Shown: piece after piece, positions 49,869 to 59,702 of the stretch
How the letters are laid out: every line of letters starts with the position of its first letter
Numbering within the stretch: the first letter of the stretch is position 1
Origin: Vibrio sp. UCD-FRSSP16_30
GTDB taxonomy: Bacteria; Pseudomonadota; Gammaproteobacteria; Enterobacterales; Vibrionaceae
Length of the DNA stretch: 64,000 nucleotides
Direction of reading: 5' to 3'
NCBI RefSeq assembly: GCF_001676025.1
Contig: NZ_LZFW01000035.1
Coordinates: 1-64,000, forward strand
Position numbers and translations under genes: made by a program
Notes under the pieces: model-generated
Told to the model about the DNA's origin: nothing
What the model saw: the letters and a program-made list of their open reading frames with translations, nothing else
Databases searched by the model: none

Positions 49869-51032
49869 TTACCCCTTCACAGAATCAAATGCTTGAGCAA
49901 GATCATCGATGAGATCTTCTGCATCTTCTAAACCAACAGAAAGACGCAATAAAAAATGAGAAATTCCAGCTTCTGCTAACGCTTCTTCACCCATAGCTCG
50001 ATGAGTCATGGTTGCTGGGTGACAAATTAAGCTTTCTACCCCACCTAAGGATTCGGCTAGGGAAAACAGTTTTAATGCATCGACAAACTCAATGAGCTGC
50101 TCTTTGCTACCATTAAACTCAAAGCTGAGCATGCTGCCAAAACCAGTTTGCTGACGCTTAGCAATTTCATGACCAGGATGTTGAGGCAGGCTCGGGTGAT
50201 AAATTGTTTTAACTCGTGACTGAGATGCCAGATATTGCAAAATTTCTTGTGACGTTTCTTCATGAACACGCATACGTGCGCCAAGAGTTCGAATACCGCG
50301 CAGTGTCATATAGCTATCAAACGGAGTGCCCGTTGCGCCAATACAGTTACCCCACCAGCCAAGCTCTTCTGCATGTTGTTCTGTTTTGGTGATCACAACG
50401 CCACCAATGACATCGGAATGACCATTGATAAATTTAGTGGTGGAGTGGATGACAAAATCAGCGCCAAGCTCCAGAGGCTTTTGGTAAATAGGGGTTAAAA
50501 ACGTATTATCGACCCCAACAAGTGCGCCAACTTCTGCCGCTTGCGTGCACACCTTCTCAATATCCACTACTCGAACTAGTGGATTAGACGGAGTTTCGAT
50601 TAAAATAAGCTTAGGTTTTTTAGCGATTGCAGCGGCAAGAGCTTGCTCATTGGACTGATCAACAAATTCAACTTTAAAATCACCCTTCAAAGAGCGAGAA
50701 TTGAACAAGCGATAAGTACCACCATAGCAATCATGTGGTGCAATAATTAAATCGTCTGGACCTAAAAATGCAGAAACCCATAAGTTTAGCGCTGAAGTGC
50801 CGCAGTTAGTTACCACCGCGCCTTTACCTGACTCTAATTCAAATAGTGCCGTCTCTAGTAAACCACGATTTGGGTTTCCTGAGCGAGTATAGTCATATTT
50901 AGGTACTTCCCCAAAAGAAGGGAAACCATAATTGGTGGACAGATAAATTGGGGGAACAACAGCATGGTGCTGTGTATCAGACTCGATACCAGTGCGGACG
51001 GCAATCGTCGATGACTTATGTTTACGGCTCAT
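49869..51032 (-). CDS. metB: Cystathionine gamma-synthase
   Basis: PLP enzyme joining O-succinylhomoserine and cysteine to cystathionine. The 387-residue protein has YDYTRSGNPNRGLLETALFE, the PLP-binding lysine in VIHSTTKFINGHSDVIGGVV (about residue 198) and the C-terminal LSVGLEDAEDLIDDLAQAF. It is the first gene of metB-metL and divergent from metJ, with four tandem met boxes between them. Confidence 0.96.
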   Translation of the reverse strand: MSRKHKSSTIAVRTGIESDTQHHAVVPPIYLSTNYGFPSFGEVPKYDYTRSGNPNRGLLETALFELESGKGAVVTNCGTSALNLWVSAFLGPDDLIIAPHDCYGGTYRLFNSRSLKGDFKVEFVDQSNEQALAAAIAKKPKLILIETPSNPLVRVVDIEKVCTQAAEVGALVGVDNTFLTPIYQKPLELGADFVIHSTTKFINGHSDVIGGVVITKTEQHAEELGWWGNCIGATGTPFDSYMTLRGIRTLGARMRVHEETSQEILQYLASQSRVKTIYHPSLPQHPGHEIAKRQQTGFGSMLSFEFNGSKEQLIEFVDALKLFSLAESLGGVESLICHPATMTHRAMGEEALAEAGISHFLLRLSVGLEDAEDLIDDLAQAFDSVKG

Positions 51033-51122
51033 TTTCTTGTCCTTTCCTTTGACAATGACTGATAGAGTTTAGTATCAATCAAAATAATCTAAATCTGTAT
51101 ATAGATTACCCCGATAATAATT

Positions 51123-51154
51123 AGACTTCAACACATCTAGACGTCTAAATGCCT
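51123..51154. promoter_or_regulatory. MetJ operator: four tandem met boxes between metB and metJ
   Basis: Four contiguous 8-base units are AGACTTCA, ACACATCT, AGACGTCT and AAATGCCT. The third is a perfect met box; the others match partly. Tandem head-to-tail boxes are the hallmark of MetJ operators, and the metB-metJ divergent gap is where one is found in E. coli. Confidence 0.9.
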
Positions 51155-51225
51155 TTACATTTAGCAGTAAATATCGCTAAAATTAGTTATCAACTTTACT
51201 CTTAGATAATAATTAAAGGTTTCCA

Positions 51226-51543
51226 ATGGCAGACTGGAATGGCGAATACATCAGCCCTTATGCTGAGCACGGTAAAAAAAGCACTCAAGTTAAAAAGATC
51301 ACTGTGTCTATTCCCCTCAAGGTTCTCAAAATCCTTACCGATGAACGCACTCGTCGTCAGGTAAATAACCTACGTCATGCCACCAATAGCGAACTATTGT
51401 GTGAAGCATTCTTACATGCGTACACCGGCCAGCCATTACCGACCGATGAAGATCTAAGAAAAGACTGCCCCGATGAAATCCCTGTTGAAGCTAAACAAAT
51501 TATGTCTGACTTAGGCATCGAATTAGAAGTCTTTGATGACTAA
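51226..51543 (+). CDS. metJ: Methionine repressor MetJ
   Basis: Ribbon-helix-helix repressor that uses S-adenosylmethionine as corepressor. The 105-residue protein has exactly the E. coli length, and its DNA-contacting beta strand [20 protein letters not shown] (about residues 23-42) and the following [20 protein letters not shown] are almost identical to the enteric protein. It is divergent from metBL and should repress its own gene, metB and metF through the boxes described here. Confidence 0.98.
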   Translation: MADWNGEYISPYAEHGKKSTQVKKITVSIPLKVLKILTDERTRRQVNNLRHATNSELLCEAFLHAYTGQPLPTDEDLRKDCPDEIPVEAKQIMSDLGIELEVFDD

Positions 51544-51598
51544 TCAGAAATTGCATAGTTTTTAACTATATAAACTCTTAAAAGCTAAAATATAGACA

Positions 51599-51637
51599 AA
51601 AAAAGGGCTTAGAGTGTGCACACTCTAAGCCCTTTTT
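51599..51637. terminator. Bidirectional terminator between metJ and the malic enzyme gene
   Basis: A long perfect stem, AAAAGGGCTTAGAGTG paired with its complement around TGCA, has T runs on both strands. Confidence 0.93.
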
Positions 51638-51658
51638 TGTAAGCAATTAATATTGATA

Positions 51659-52921
51659 TTAATCTTGCATATAATTATCAGGAAGTTCGATTCGGGCTGC
51701 GCCTGATTTGATTGCAGCTTCTGCTACAGCGCGCGCTACGCGAGGCAATAAGCGAGGATCCATTGGTTTAGGAATAATATAACCGTGACCAAACTCAAGT
51801 GATTCCACCCCAGCCGCCTTCATTACTTCTGCCGGTACTGGCTCTTTAGCCAATTGACGAATCGCTTCTACCGCAGCCAGTTTCATTTCGATATTAATTT
51901 CACTGGCTCTTACATCTAAAGCGCCACGGAAAATAAACGGGAAACAAATGACATTGTTTACTTGGTTTGGATAATCTGAACGTCCTGTACCCATAATAAG
52001 ATCGCTACGCACTTTGTGCGCAAGCTCTGGCTTAATTTCAGGATCTGGATTAGAACAAGCAAAAACAACAGGGTTATCCCCCATTAAACCTAATGCCTCT
52101 GGAGAAAGTAAGTTAGGACCTGATACACCCAAGAATAAGTCGGCACCTTCAATGACATCTTCTAAAGTGCGCTTATCTGTATTGTTGGCAAACAGCTGTT
52201 TATATTCGTTTAAATCGTCACGACGAGTATGAATGACACCTTTACGATCCAGCATGTAGATTTTTTCACGCTGAGCGCCACACTTAATCAGCAGTTCCAT
52301 ACACGCAACTGCCGCCGCTCCCGCGCCAAGACAAACTATGGTCGATTCAGACAGTTGCTTACCTTGCAACTCAATAGCATTGAGCATACCTGCGGCAGTC
52401 ACAATTGCAGTGCCGTGTTGATCATCATGAAAAACAGGAACATCACAACGTTCAATCAGACGACTTTCAATTTCAAAACAATCTGGCGCTTTAATATCTT
52501 CTAAGTTAATACCACCAAAGGTATCGGCAATAGCGGCAACGGTATCGACGAACTCATCAATAGTGCGATGCTTTACTTCTATATCGATAGAATCTAGACC
52601 AGCAAAACGTTTAAACAACAGTGCTTTGCCTTCCATTACTGGCTTAGAAGCCATTGGCCCAAGATTACCCAAACCTAAAATAGCGGTGCCATTTGAAATA
52701 ACTGCAACCATATTGCCTTTTGCTGTGTACTTATAAACGTTGTCAGCATTTTGAGCAATTTCACGCACCGGCTCTGCCACACCAGGACTATAAGCTAAAG
52801 CCAAGTCATTGACTGAATCTGCCGGAGTCGTTAACTCAACAGCAATTTTACCTGGTTTTGGAAACTCGTGATAATCAAGAGCTTGCTGGCGAAAGTTATT
52901 TATAAGTTGGTCATCTGGCAT
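51659..52921 (-). CDS. Malic enzyme, single-domain form
   Basis: Oxidative decarboxylation of malate to pyruvate with NAD(P)+. The 420-residue protein has the start FRQQALDYHEFPKPGKIAVE, ALAYSPGVAEPVREI, the metal site DDQHGTAIVTAAGMLNAIEL and the Rossmann motif LGAGAAAVACMELL. It corresponds to the catalytic domain of E. coli MaeB but lacks the C-terminal phosphotransacetylase-like domain. The cofactor choice cannot be read with confidence. It stands alone between convergent metJ and the rpmE gene. Confidence 0.92.
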   Translation of the reverse strand: MPDDQLINNFRQQALDYHEFPKPGKIAVELTTPADSVNDLALAYSPGVAEPVREIAQNADNVYKYTAKGNMVAVISNGTAILGLGNLGPMASKPVMEGKALLFKRFAGLDSIDIEVKHRTIDEFVDTVAAIADTFGGINLEDIKAPDCFEIESRLIERCDVPVFHDDQHGTAIVTAAGMLNAIELQGKQLSESTIVCLGAGAAAVACMELLIKCGAQREKIYMLDRKGVIHTRRDDLNEYKQLFANNTDKRTLEDVIEGADLFLGVSGPNLLSPEALGLMGDNPVVFACSNPDPEIKPELAHKVRSDLIMGTGRSDYPNQVNNVICFPFIFRGALDVRASEINIEMKLAAVEAIRQLAKEPVPAEVMKAAGVESLEFGHGYIIPKPMDPRLLPRVARAVAEAAIKSGAARIELPDNYMQD

Positions 52922-53044
52922 CCTAAGGGGTTCCTTTATAGGTATAAGCTAAAAATAGACTAATCTTCGATTGTAATTAAAAAGCAGGCAATGTACTACA
53001 GGGCAAACAGAGTATGAAACATGATATCCATTTTAGACCAAGAT

Positions 53045-53072
53045 CAAAAAAGGCCGCCTAAGCGACCTTTTT
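53045..53072 (-). terminator. Intrinsic terminator of rpmE
   Basis: On the minus strand AAAAAGGTCGC pairs with GCGGCCTTTTT (one G-T wobble) around a 4-base loop and is followed by further T, about 20 bases after the rpmE stop. Confidence 0.85.
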
Positions 53073-53092
53073 CTGTTTCTTTACAACTAAGA

Positions 53093-53311
53093 TTATTTCT
53101 TAGAAGCAAGAGCACCGAAACGCTTGTTAAAGCGATCAACACGGCCGCCAGTATCAACGATACGTTGCTTACCAGTGTAGAACGGGTGACATTTGTCACA
53201 TACGTCTAGGTGGATAGATTCTTTAGCTAGAGTTGAGTTGAACTCAAAAGTGTTGCCGCAAGAACAGTTTGCAGTAACTGATTTGTACTCAGGATGGATA
53301 CCTGGTTTCAT
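53093..53311 (-). CDS. rpmE: 50S ribosomal protein L31, zinc-binding form
   Basis: L31 bridges the 50S central protuberance and the 30S head. The 72-residue protein starts [20 protein letters not shown] and keeps all four zinc cysteines (residues 16, 18, 38 and 41), so it is the C+ (zinc) form. The zinc-free paralogue YkgM/RpmE2 that replaces it during zinc limitation is not in this window. It is divergent from priA; the 287-base gap between them shows no other feature I can identify. Confidence 0.97.
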   Translation of the reverse strand: MKPGIHPEYKSVTANCSCGNTFEFNSTLAKESIHLDVCDKCHPFYTGKQRIVDTGGRVDRFNKRFGALASKK

Positions 53312-53598
53312 GGGAAGACCTCATTTATAGGCCGTGTCGCTATCCAGTTCTATGCTGGACACCACACGTAGTTTCTAACAGTGATAGTGTGTAAATACGC
53401 TATCTTCAAGGCGCAGTATAGTAATTAATTAGTCAGTTAGGATCAACTTATTTGTCCTTTTTTTCATCACTTTCTCTATTTAATGTCAATATAGATGTGA
53501 TGTTAAAGCGGCCTGTGGTTATTTAAGCTAATGCCATCTGCCTTTTCTCGTATTATCATGGTGATAATTTCGTGATTGCAAAACATCAAAGTGAGCCC

Positions 53599-55800
53599 AT
53601 GCGACCAACCATAGCCAGAGTTGCCCTTCCTGTTCCTCTGGATAAAGAGTTTGAATATCTTATCCCGGCACACTTATTTCCAGTGCTTGGTACGCGGGTA
53701 TGGGTCCCGTTTGGCCCGAGCAAACGTCTTGGTGTTATTACAGCGCTAACTCATCAATCAGAATACGACATCAATAAACTCAAGCCTCTGATTGAAGTAC
53801 TTGATTTTGAGCCGATTTGGCCGGAGAAGCTGTATAAGTTAATTCACTGGGGAAGCCGATTCTATCAATACCCTCTAGGTGAAACCTTAAACGGCGCAAT
53901 GCCTGGAGCATTACGCAAAGGCAAGCCCGCACAAAAACAAGCGCAAAAAACTTGGCAATTAACAGAGTCTGGGAAAAACCAGTTAATGCAAGGCTTTGGG
54001 CGGGCAGTTCAGCAAGCTAAGGTGATGAATGCCTTGCAATATGGCGCTCTGCCTCATCATGAACTCATTGATCTAGAAGTTTCTAGCAGCGTATTAAAGA
54101 CCTTACAACAAAAGCAATGGATAGACTCTACGGAAGTTATTGAAATAAATGACCAGTGGCAGGACGTTCGAGTCAACGAAACTGATAAGCGAGAGCTTAA
54201 CCACGAACAAATGCTAGCAGTGGTCACCGTCAATCATGTAGAAGGTTACGAATGTGCATTACTCGATGGTGTCACGGGTTCGGGTAAAACTGAGGTTTAT
54301 CTTCAACTGATTGAATCTGTCATTAATCAGGGGAAACAAGCGTTAGTTTTGGTGCCTGAAATTGGTTTAACCCCGCAAACCATTAATCGCTTTAAACGAC
54401 GCTTCAATGTCCCTATCGCCACTATTCATTCAGGTCTTAATGATAGCGAACGTTTAAATGCCTGGCTTGCCGCAAAAAATAAAGAGTGTGGCATACTGAT
54501 TGGAACGCGTTCTGCTTTATTAACTCCCTTTGCTGAGCTTGGTATTATTATTGTGGATGAAGAGCATGATTCATCTTACAAGCAGCAAGATAGCTTACGT
54601 TACCATGCAAGGGATATGGCTATAATGCGCGCCCACTCTGAGGGGGTTCCTATTGTTCTGGGCTCTGCGACTCCATCATTGGAAACCTTAAACAATGCTC
54701 TGTCAGGTAAATATTTACACCTACAGCTCACCGAGCGCGCCGGCGGTGCAAAACCAGCCAAAAATAGTGTCATTGATGTAAAAGGTCTGTATTTAGAAAG
54801 TGGCTTAAGTGCTCCTATCATTGCTCAGATGCGTAAGCATTTACAGCAAGGCAATCAAGTCATGCTATTTCTCAATCGTCGCGGCTTCTCTCCGGCGTTA
54901 ATGTGTCATGAGTGCGGCTGGATAGCAGAGTGTCACCGATGTGATGCTTACTATACTTTTCATCAAGGTAGTAGAGAGATGCGCTGCCATCATTGCGGCT
55001 CACAAAAAGCGGTAGTGCATCAATGTGAGGGTTGTGGCTCAACCAATCTCGTTACCGTCGGAGTTGGTACAGAACAACTTGAGGCGCATCTAGAAGCTTT
55101 ATTTCCTGAATTTAAAACCATCCGTATAGATAGAGATAATACTCGTCGTAAAGGCAGCTTAGAGGCCGCTCTTGAGTCTATTCGTAATGGGGAATATCAG
55201 ATTCTTATTGGTACACAAATGCTAGCCAAAGGACATCACTTCCCTGACGTTACTTTAGTGGGCTTACTCGATGTAGATTCGTCGTTATACAGCAGTGATT
55301 TTAGAGCATCAGAAAAGCTCGCTCAGTTATTTATTCAAGTGGCAGGGCGAGCAGGACGAGCAAGCAAACCTGGGCATGTGGTGTTACAGACTCATCACCC
55401 TGAGCACTCATTACTGCAGGCTTTATTACATAAAGGGTATCCCGAGTTCGCTCAAAGTGCCTTAATGGAACGAAGAGTAGCGCAACTTCCTCCTTACGCT
55501 AGCCTGTCATTATTTAGAGCGGAATCTAACCACTCACAACTTGCTGAAGATTTTTTGAGGCAAGTTCGACAAACATTGGAAGCTCATCCTTTATTTGATC
55601 AGCAATGCTGGGTGCTTGGCCCCACTCCTGCGCCAATGGCAAAAAGAGCAGGCAAATCTCGCTGGCAACTCATTTTACAATGCCAGTTACGCTCAACCAT
55701 GCACAAGCTACTCATGAGTGCAAAACCGGCATTAGAAATTCTACCCAATGCCAAAAAAGTTAGGTGGAACATAGATGTAGAGCCGGTAGATTTAAGTTAA
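53599..55800 (+). CDS. priA: Primosomal protein N' (replication restart helicase PriA)
   Basis: 3'-5' DNA helicase that recognises stalled forks and loads the primosome. From the ATG at 53599 (MRPTIARVALPVPLDKEFEY) it is 733 residues; a GTG at 53572 would add nine. Walker A is GVTGSGKTEVYL (about residue 224), the helicase box DEEHDSSYKQ follows, and the two zinc sites are CHECGWIAECHRC and CHHCGSQKAVVHQCEGCG. The 3'-DNA-binding domain is at the N-terminus. The downstream 190 bases precede cytR. Confidence 0.96.
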   Translation: MRPTIARVALPVPLDKEFEYLIPAHLFPVLGTRVWVPFGPSKRLGVITALTHQSEYDINKLKPLIEVLDFEPIWPEKLYKLIHWGSRFYQYPLGETLNGAMPGALRKGKPAQKQAQKTWQLTESGKNQLMQGFGRAVQQAKVMNALQYGALPHHELIDLEVSSSVLKTLQQKQWIDSTEVIEINDQWQDVRVNETDKRELNHEQMLAVVTVNHVEGYECALLDGVTGSGKTEVYLQLIESVINQGKQALVLVPEIGLTPQTINRFKRRFNVPIATIHSGLNDSERLNAWLAAKNKECGILIGTRSALLTPFAELGIIIVDEEHDSSYKQQDSLRYHARDMAIMRAHSEGVPIVLGSATPSLETLNNALSGKYLHLQLTERAGGAKPAKNSVIDVKGLYLESGLSAPIIAQMRKHLQQGNQVMLFLNRRGFSPALMCHECGWIAECHRCDAYYTFHQGSREMRCHHCGSQKAVVHQCEGCGSTNLVTVGVGTEQLEAHLEALFPEFKTIRIDRDNTRRKGSLEAALESIRNGEYQILIGTQMLAKGHHFPDVTLVGLLDVDSSLYSSDFRASEKLAQLFIQVAGRAGRASKPGHVVLQTHHPEHSLLQALLHKGYPEFAQSALMERRVAQLPPYASLSLFRAESNHSQLAEDFLRQVRQTLEAHPLFDQQCWVLGPTPAPMAKRAGKSRWQLILQCQLRSTMHKLLMSAKPALEILPNAKKVRWNIDVEPVDLS

Positions 55801-55990
55801 ATATGCAATACATACAACAGAATGCGAGTTACCTCACAGTAAGTTATGCAATTATGCTACTTGCCCCGTAAACTATTCAGACAAAACTGTTTACACTTAT
55901 TTTCCATTTACTACCAAGCTTAAATTTTTGTAATTAGTTTGCTTCATGGGTGCGTAAGCAGAGCTAATTATCATAGGGGATAAATCAACT

Positions 55991-56995
55991 ATGGCGACAA
56001 TGAAAGATGTTGCTGAGCTCGCTGGCGTCTCAACCGCAACGGTATCAAGAGCGCTAATGAATCCAGAAAAGGTGTCATCATCTACTCGTAAACGAGTTGA
56101 AGATGCTGTGATTGAATCAGGATACTGCCCAAGCACAATAATGCGCAGTACAAAACGTAATGAATCTAAAACTCTAGTTGTCATTGTGCCTGATCTTTGT
56201 GACCCATATTTCTCGGAAATTATTCGCGGCATAGAAACTGCGGCATCAGAACAAGGCTATCTTGTTTTACTGGGTGATAGTTCACAACAAAAGTGTCGTG
56301 ACAACTCACTGGTTAATCTTGTTTATTCAAAACAGGCCGATGGACTAATCCTGCTTGGCACCAACCTTCCTATCGATGCCAGTATCGCAGAACAAAAGAA
56401 CTTACCACCTATGGTAATGGCTTGTGAGTACGCGCCTGAACTTGAATTACCGACTGTTCATATTGATAACTTGACCGCCTCTTTTCAGGCCGTCAATTAT
56501 CTAGCAAAACTAGGACACAAACGTATTGGTGAGATCTGTGGCCCAGATAGTGCGCCACTGTCTAGCTTTCGTAGCCAAGGGTTTCAACAAGCATTGCGCC
56601 GAGCAGGACTCAGTATTGATCTAACCAATTCAGCCTCAGGCGATTTTAGTTTTGAATCAGGTGCGACTGCATTACGTAAGCTCATGAACGCAGGCTCTCC
56701 ACCAAGTGCTATTTTTTGCCACAACGATATGATGGCAATTGGTGCAATCAAAGAAGCCAAAAATATGGGACTAAGAGTTCCACAGGACATTTCTTTTATT
56801 GGATTTGATAATATTGAGTTCTCACAGTACTGCGATCCACCACTGACCACTGTCTCTCAGCCTCGCTATGATATAGGTTATCAGGCAACTCAGATGTTAT
56901 TTGAGCTTCTTAGTGGTCAAAAAGTCAGTTGCGACTCTCGACTGTTAGATACCGAACTGATCATACGCCAAAGTACGCTACCCCCAAGCTATTAA
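55991..56995 (+). CDS. cytR: LacI-family regulator CytR
   Basis: CytR represses nucleoside uptake and catabolism genes together with CRP, and in V. cholerae it also promotes competence. The 334-residue protein has the LacI-type helix-turn-helix MATMKDVAELAGVSTATVSR (residues 1-20) and a periplasmic-binding-like effector domain (SKTLVVIVPDLCDPYFSEII onward). The gene order priA-cytR-ftsN-hslV-hslU is the enteric one, which supports the specific name. Confidence 0.92.
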   Translation: MATMKDVAELAGVSTATVSRALMNPEKVSSSTRKRVEDAVIESGYCPSTIMRSTKRNESKTLVVIVPDLCDPYFSEIIRGIETAASEQGYLVLLGDSSQQKCRDNSLVNLVYSKQADGLILLGTNLPIDASIAEQKNLPPMVMACEYAPELELPTVHIDNLTASFQAVNYLAKLGHKRIGEICGPDSAPLSSFRSQGFQQALRRAGLSIDLTNSASGDFSFESGATALRKLMNAGSPPSAIFCHNDMMAIGAIKEAKNMGLRVPQDISFIGFDNIEFSQYCDPPLTTVSQPRYDIGYQATQMLFELLSGQKVSCDSRLLDTELIIRQSTLPPSY

Positions 56996-57061
56996 GGTCT
57001 ATTATCTAAACGTTTTCTGCATTAACATAGTAAGTGTGAATAACGGAATAGACTAATTCGA

Positions 57062-57613
57062 GTGGCTAGAAAAGATTATGTAAAGAGTGGCAAGACGCAA
57101 TCAAAGAAAGCGCGTAAGCCAGCTCCGTCAAAAAAACCTTGGAAAGCAATTATCCTTGCTGGCTTGTTGCTTGGCGGATTTAGCTATGGGCTTTACCACC
57201 TAAGCCAAGATCCTAAACCAGCCAAGCCTGTTGCAGTTGATGTATCGACAAAAGCAAGGTCCTCAACAAATAAAAATGCTGAGAACTTACCACCGCCCCC
57301 AGAAGAGCAGTGGGATTACGTCAAGACATTGCCTGAGCGAGAAATTAAGGTTACTCCAAAAGCGGAGGTACTTTCTAAAGTCCCTTATGTCATGCAGTGT
57401 GGTGCCTATAAGTCTCATACTCAAGCGGATGGACGAAAGGTTGATATCGCTTTTCAGGGCGTAAATAGCCAAATTCGACAAAAGAAAGGCAGCAGTTGGT
57501 ATCGAGTGATACTGGGCCCTTACGCTCGTAAGCGTGATGCAGAAAGAGATAAGCATAAGCTACAAAGAGCTAAAATTGAGCCGTGTATGATAATGAAAGA
57601 TCCCGGCTACTAG
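57062..57613 (+). CDS. ftsN: Cell division protein FtsN
   Basis: Late divisome protein that triggers septal peptidoglycan synthesis. The 183-residue product starts with GTG (MARKDYVKSGKTQSKKARKP), has a basic cytoplasmic tail, one membrane segment (AIILAGLLLGGFSYGLYHLS, about 29-48), a proline-rich periplasmic linker and a C-terminal SPOR domain (VMQCGAYKSHTQADGRKVDI, about 110-183). It is shorter than E. coli FtsN (about 319), mainly in the linker, which is usual in vibrios. Confidence 0.93.
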   Translation: MARKDYVKSGKTQSKKARKPAPSKKPWKAIILAGLLLGGFSYGLYHLSQDPKPAKPVAVDVSTKARSSTNKNAENLPPPPEEQWDYVKTLPEREIKVTPKAEVLSKVPYVMQCGAYKSHTQADGRKVDIAFQGVNSQIRQKKGSSWYRVILGPYARKRDAERDKHKLQRAKIEPCMIMKDPGY

Positions 57614-57621
57614 ACCTACCT

Positions 57622-57660
57622 AACGGCTTCAGTAAATAACCACTGAAGCCGTTTTAGTTT
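57622..57660 (+). terminator. Intrinsic terminator of ftsN
   Basis: AACGGCTTCAGT pairs perfectly with ACTGAAGCCGTT around an 8-base loop and is followed by TTAGTTTTTATT. Confidence 0.9.
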
Positions 57661-57694
57661 TTATTCAGATACAACTGTCCTATCAATATCCCAC

Positions 57695-57721
57695 CTTGAA
57701 TTTATCTGTATTCACCCCCAC
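57695..57721 (+). promoter_or_regulatory. Candidate sigma-32 heat-shock promoter of hslVU
   Basis: CTTGAAT (57695-57701) and CCCCACCT (from 57716) are separated by 14 bases, close to the sigma-32 consensus CTTGAAA and CCCCATNT. It lies 40-66 bases upstream of the hslV start and just after the ftsN terminator. hslVU is a classic heat-shock operon in E. coli. Confidence 0.75.
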
Positions 57722-57760
57722 CTTATTTCTATATCACTGGTGAAATCAGAAGGAATCCTC

Positions 57761-58285
57761 GTGACTACCATAATATCCGTACGTCGAAATAATAAAGTCG
57801 TCATCGCAGGTGATGGACAAGTTTCTCTAGGCAATACCGTAATGAAAGGCAACGCACAAAAAGTTCGCCGTCTCTACAACGACAAAGTGCTTGCTGGTTT
57901 TGCTGGCGGTACCGCGGATGCCTTTACGCTATTTGAAAAACTCGAAAGTAAGTTACAAATGCATCAAGGCCATCTCACTCGTGCCGCTGTTGAGCTTGCC
58001 AAAGACTGGCGTAGTGATAAAGCCCTACGCCGTTTAGAAGCCTTACTTGCTGTTGCAGATGAAACTGCCTCTTTTATCATTACAGGTAATGGTGATGTTG
58101 TTCAGCCAGAAAACGATCTTATTGCGATTGGCTCAGGTGGTAACTTTGCTCAGGCTGCCGCAACTGCATTACTCGAAAACACAGAATTAGACGCAAAAGA
58201 AATAGCAGAGAAATCATTAAATATTGCTGGCGACATCTGTGTATTTACCAACCATCATCACACCATTGATGAACTTGATTACTAA
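57761..58285 (+). CDS. hslV: ATP-dependent protease peptidase subunit HslV
   Basis: Proteasome-like threonine peptidase that forms the core of HslVU. A GTG at 57761 after AGAAGGAATCCTC gives 174 residues beginning [20 protein letters not shown]. Removal of Met exposes the catalytic Thr1, and the [20 protein letters not shown] block is conserved. An upstream in-frame start that would bury this threonine behind seven residues is wrong for the family. hslU follows after nine bases. Confidence 0.97.
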   Translation: MTTIISVRRNNKVVIAGDGQVSLGNTVMKGNAQKVRRLYNDKVLAGFAGGTADAFTLFEKLESKLQMHQGHLTRAAVELAKDWRSDKALRRLEALLAVADETASFIITGNGDVVQPENDLIAIGSGGNFAQAAATALLENTELDAKEIAEKSLNIAGDICVFTNHHHTIDELDY

Positions 58286-58294
58286 GGAATTAAT

Positions 58295-59629
58295 ATGTCT
58301 GCGATGACTCCTCGTGAAATCGTTCACGAACTAAATAGACACATCATTGGTCAAGACAATGCCAAACGTTCTGTGGCCATTGCTTTACGCAACCGCTGGC
58401 GCCGTATGCTGCTTGAAGAAAGCTTGCGTGCAGAAGTAACACCTAAAAACATCTTAATGATCGGCCCAACGGGTGTGGGTAAAACTGAGATTGCTCGCCG
58501 CCTAGCAAAACTTGCGAATGCGCCTTTTATGAAAGTTGAAGCCACTAAATTTACCGAAGTGGGTTATGTTGGCAAAGAAGTTGAAACTATCATTCGTGAC
58601 TTAACTGATGTTGCCGTCAAAATGACTCATCAACAAGCCACTGAGAAAGTGAAATTTCGCGCAGAAGAGCAAGCGGAAGAACGTATTTTAGATGCTCTAT
58701 TACCTCCTGCTCGTGATACTTGGGGTGAAAATGAAAAACCACAAGATACTAGCTCGAATACTCGCCAGATCTTTCGTAAAAAATTACGTGAAGGCAAATT
58801 AGACGATAAAGAGATCGAGATTGATGTTGCCGCTCCGCAGATGGGTGTTGAAATCATGTCTCCTCCTGGCATGGAAGAGATGACCAATCAACTGCAAGGT
58901 ATGTTCCAAAACCTTGCTGGCAACACTAAGAAAAGTCGTAAGCTAAAAATTAAAGATGCTTTCAAATCACTGGTTGAAGAAGAAGCAGCAAAACTCGTTA
59001 ACCAAGAAGAGCTGAAAGAAGATGCCATTTTCAATGTAGAAAATAATGGCATTGTCTTCATTGATGAGTTTGACAAAATTTGTAAGCGCGGTGAAAGCTC
59101 AGGTCCAGATGTGTCTCGTGAAGGTGTACAGCGCGATCTACTGCCTCTTATTGAAGGCAGCACAGTCTCAACAAAGCACGGCATGGTAAAAACAGACCAT
59201 ATCTTATTTATCGCATCTGGCGCATTCCAAATTGCTAAGCCTTCGGATCTTATCCCAGAGCTACAAGGTCGCTTGCCTATTCGCGTTGAATTAGAAGCAC
59301 TCTCTAGCCACGATTTTGAGCGTATCCTAACGGAGCCTCGCGCATCATTAACGGAGCAATACATTGCTCTTCTTAAAACAGAAGATGTCGATGTCGAGTT
59401 TACCAGTGACGGTATTAAGCGCATTGCAGAAGCCGCGTGGCAAGTCAATGAAACGACCGAGAATATCGGTGCTCGTCGCCTCTACACTGTTATGGAGCGC
59501 TTAATGGATGAGATGTCTTATGAAGCGACAGAGAAATCTGGCTTTGAGCTTAAAGTAGATGCTGACTATGTGGACAGTAAACTAGGCAAGCTCGTTGAAG
59601 ATGAAGACTTAAGTCGCTTTATTCTTTAA
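58295..59629 (+). CDS. hslU: ATP-dependent protease ATPase subunit HslU
   Basis: AAA+ unfoldase that feeds substrates to HslV. The 444-residue protein starts [20 protein letters not shown] and has Walker [16 protein letters not shown] (about residues 57-71), the pore motif GYVGKE and Walker [14 protein letters not shown] (about 252-264). The intermediate domain lies between, at about 110-240. The C-terminus EDLSRFIL is the tail that docks into HslV. Confidence 0.97.
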   Translation: MSAMTPREIVHELNRHIIGQDNAKRSVAIALRNRWRRMLLEESLRAEVTPKNILMIGPTGVGKTEIARRLAKLANAPFMKVEATKFTEVGYVGKEVETIIRDLTDVAVKMTHQQATEKVKFRAEEQAEERILDALLPPARDTWGENEKPQDTSSNTRQIFRKKLREGKLDDKEIEIDVAAPQMGVEIMSPPGMEEMTNQLQGMFQNLAGNTKKSRKLKIKDAFKSLVEEEAAKLVNQEELKEDAIFNVENNGIVFIDEFDKICKRGESSGPDVSREGVQRDLLPLIEGSTVSTKHGMVKTDHILFIASGAFQIAKPSDLIPELQGRLPIRVELEALSSHDFERILTEPRASLTEQYIALLKTEDVDVEFTSDGIKRIAEAAWQVNETTENIGARRLYTVMERLMDEMSYEATEKSGFELKVDADYVDSKLGKLVEDEDLSRFIL

Positions 59630-59650
59630 CTCTCTTCAAATAAATTAATA

Positions 59651-59672
59651 AAGGCGCCGTAGGGCGCCTTTG
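59651..59672. terminator. Bidirectional terminator between hslU and ugd
   Basis: AAAGGCGCC pairs with GGCGCCTTT around a 4-base loop between convergent genes. The T runs are short on both sides. Confidence 0.8.
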
Positions 59673-59702
59673 CTTTATCAATCACACTCTACAGCAATGT
59701 AA

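Noticed and set aside
58888..59448. 186-residue open frame antisense to hslU
   Set aside because: It is the mirror of a highly conserved coding sequence, serine-rich with no recognisable domain and no plausible ribosome binding site; a shadow frame.
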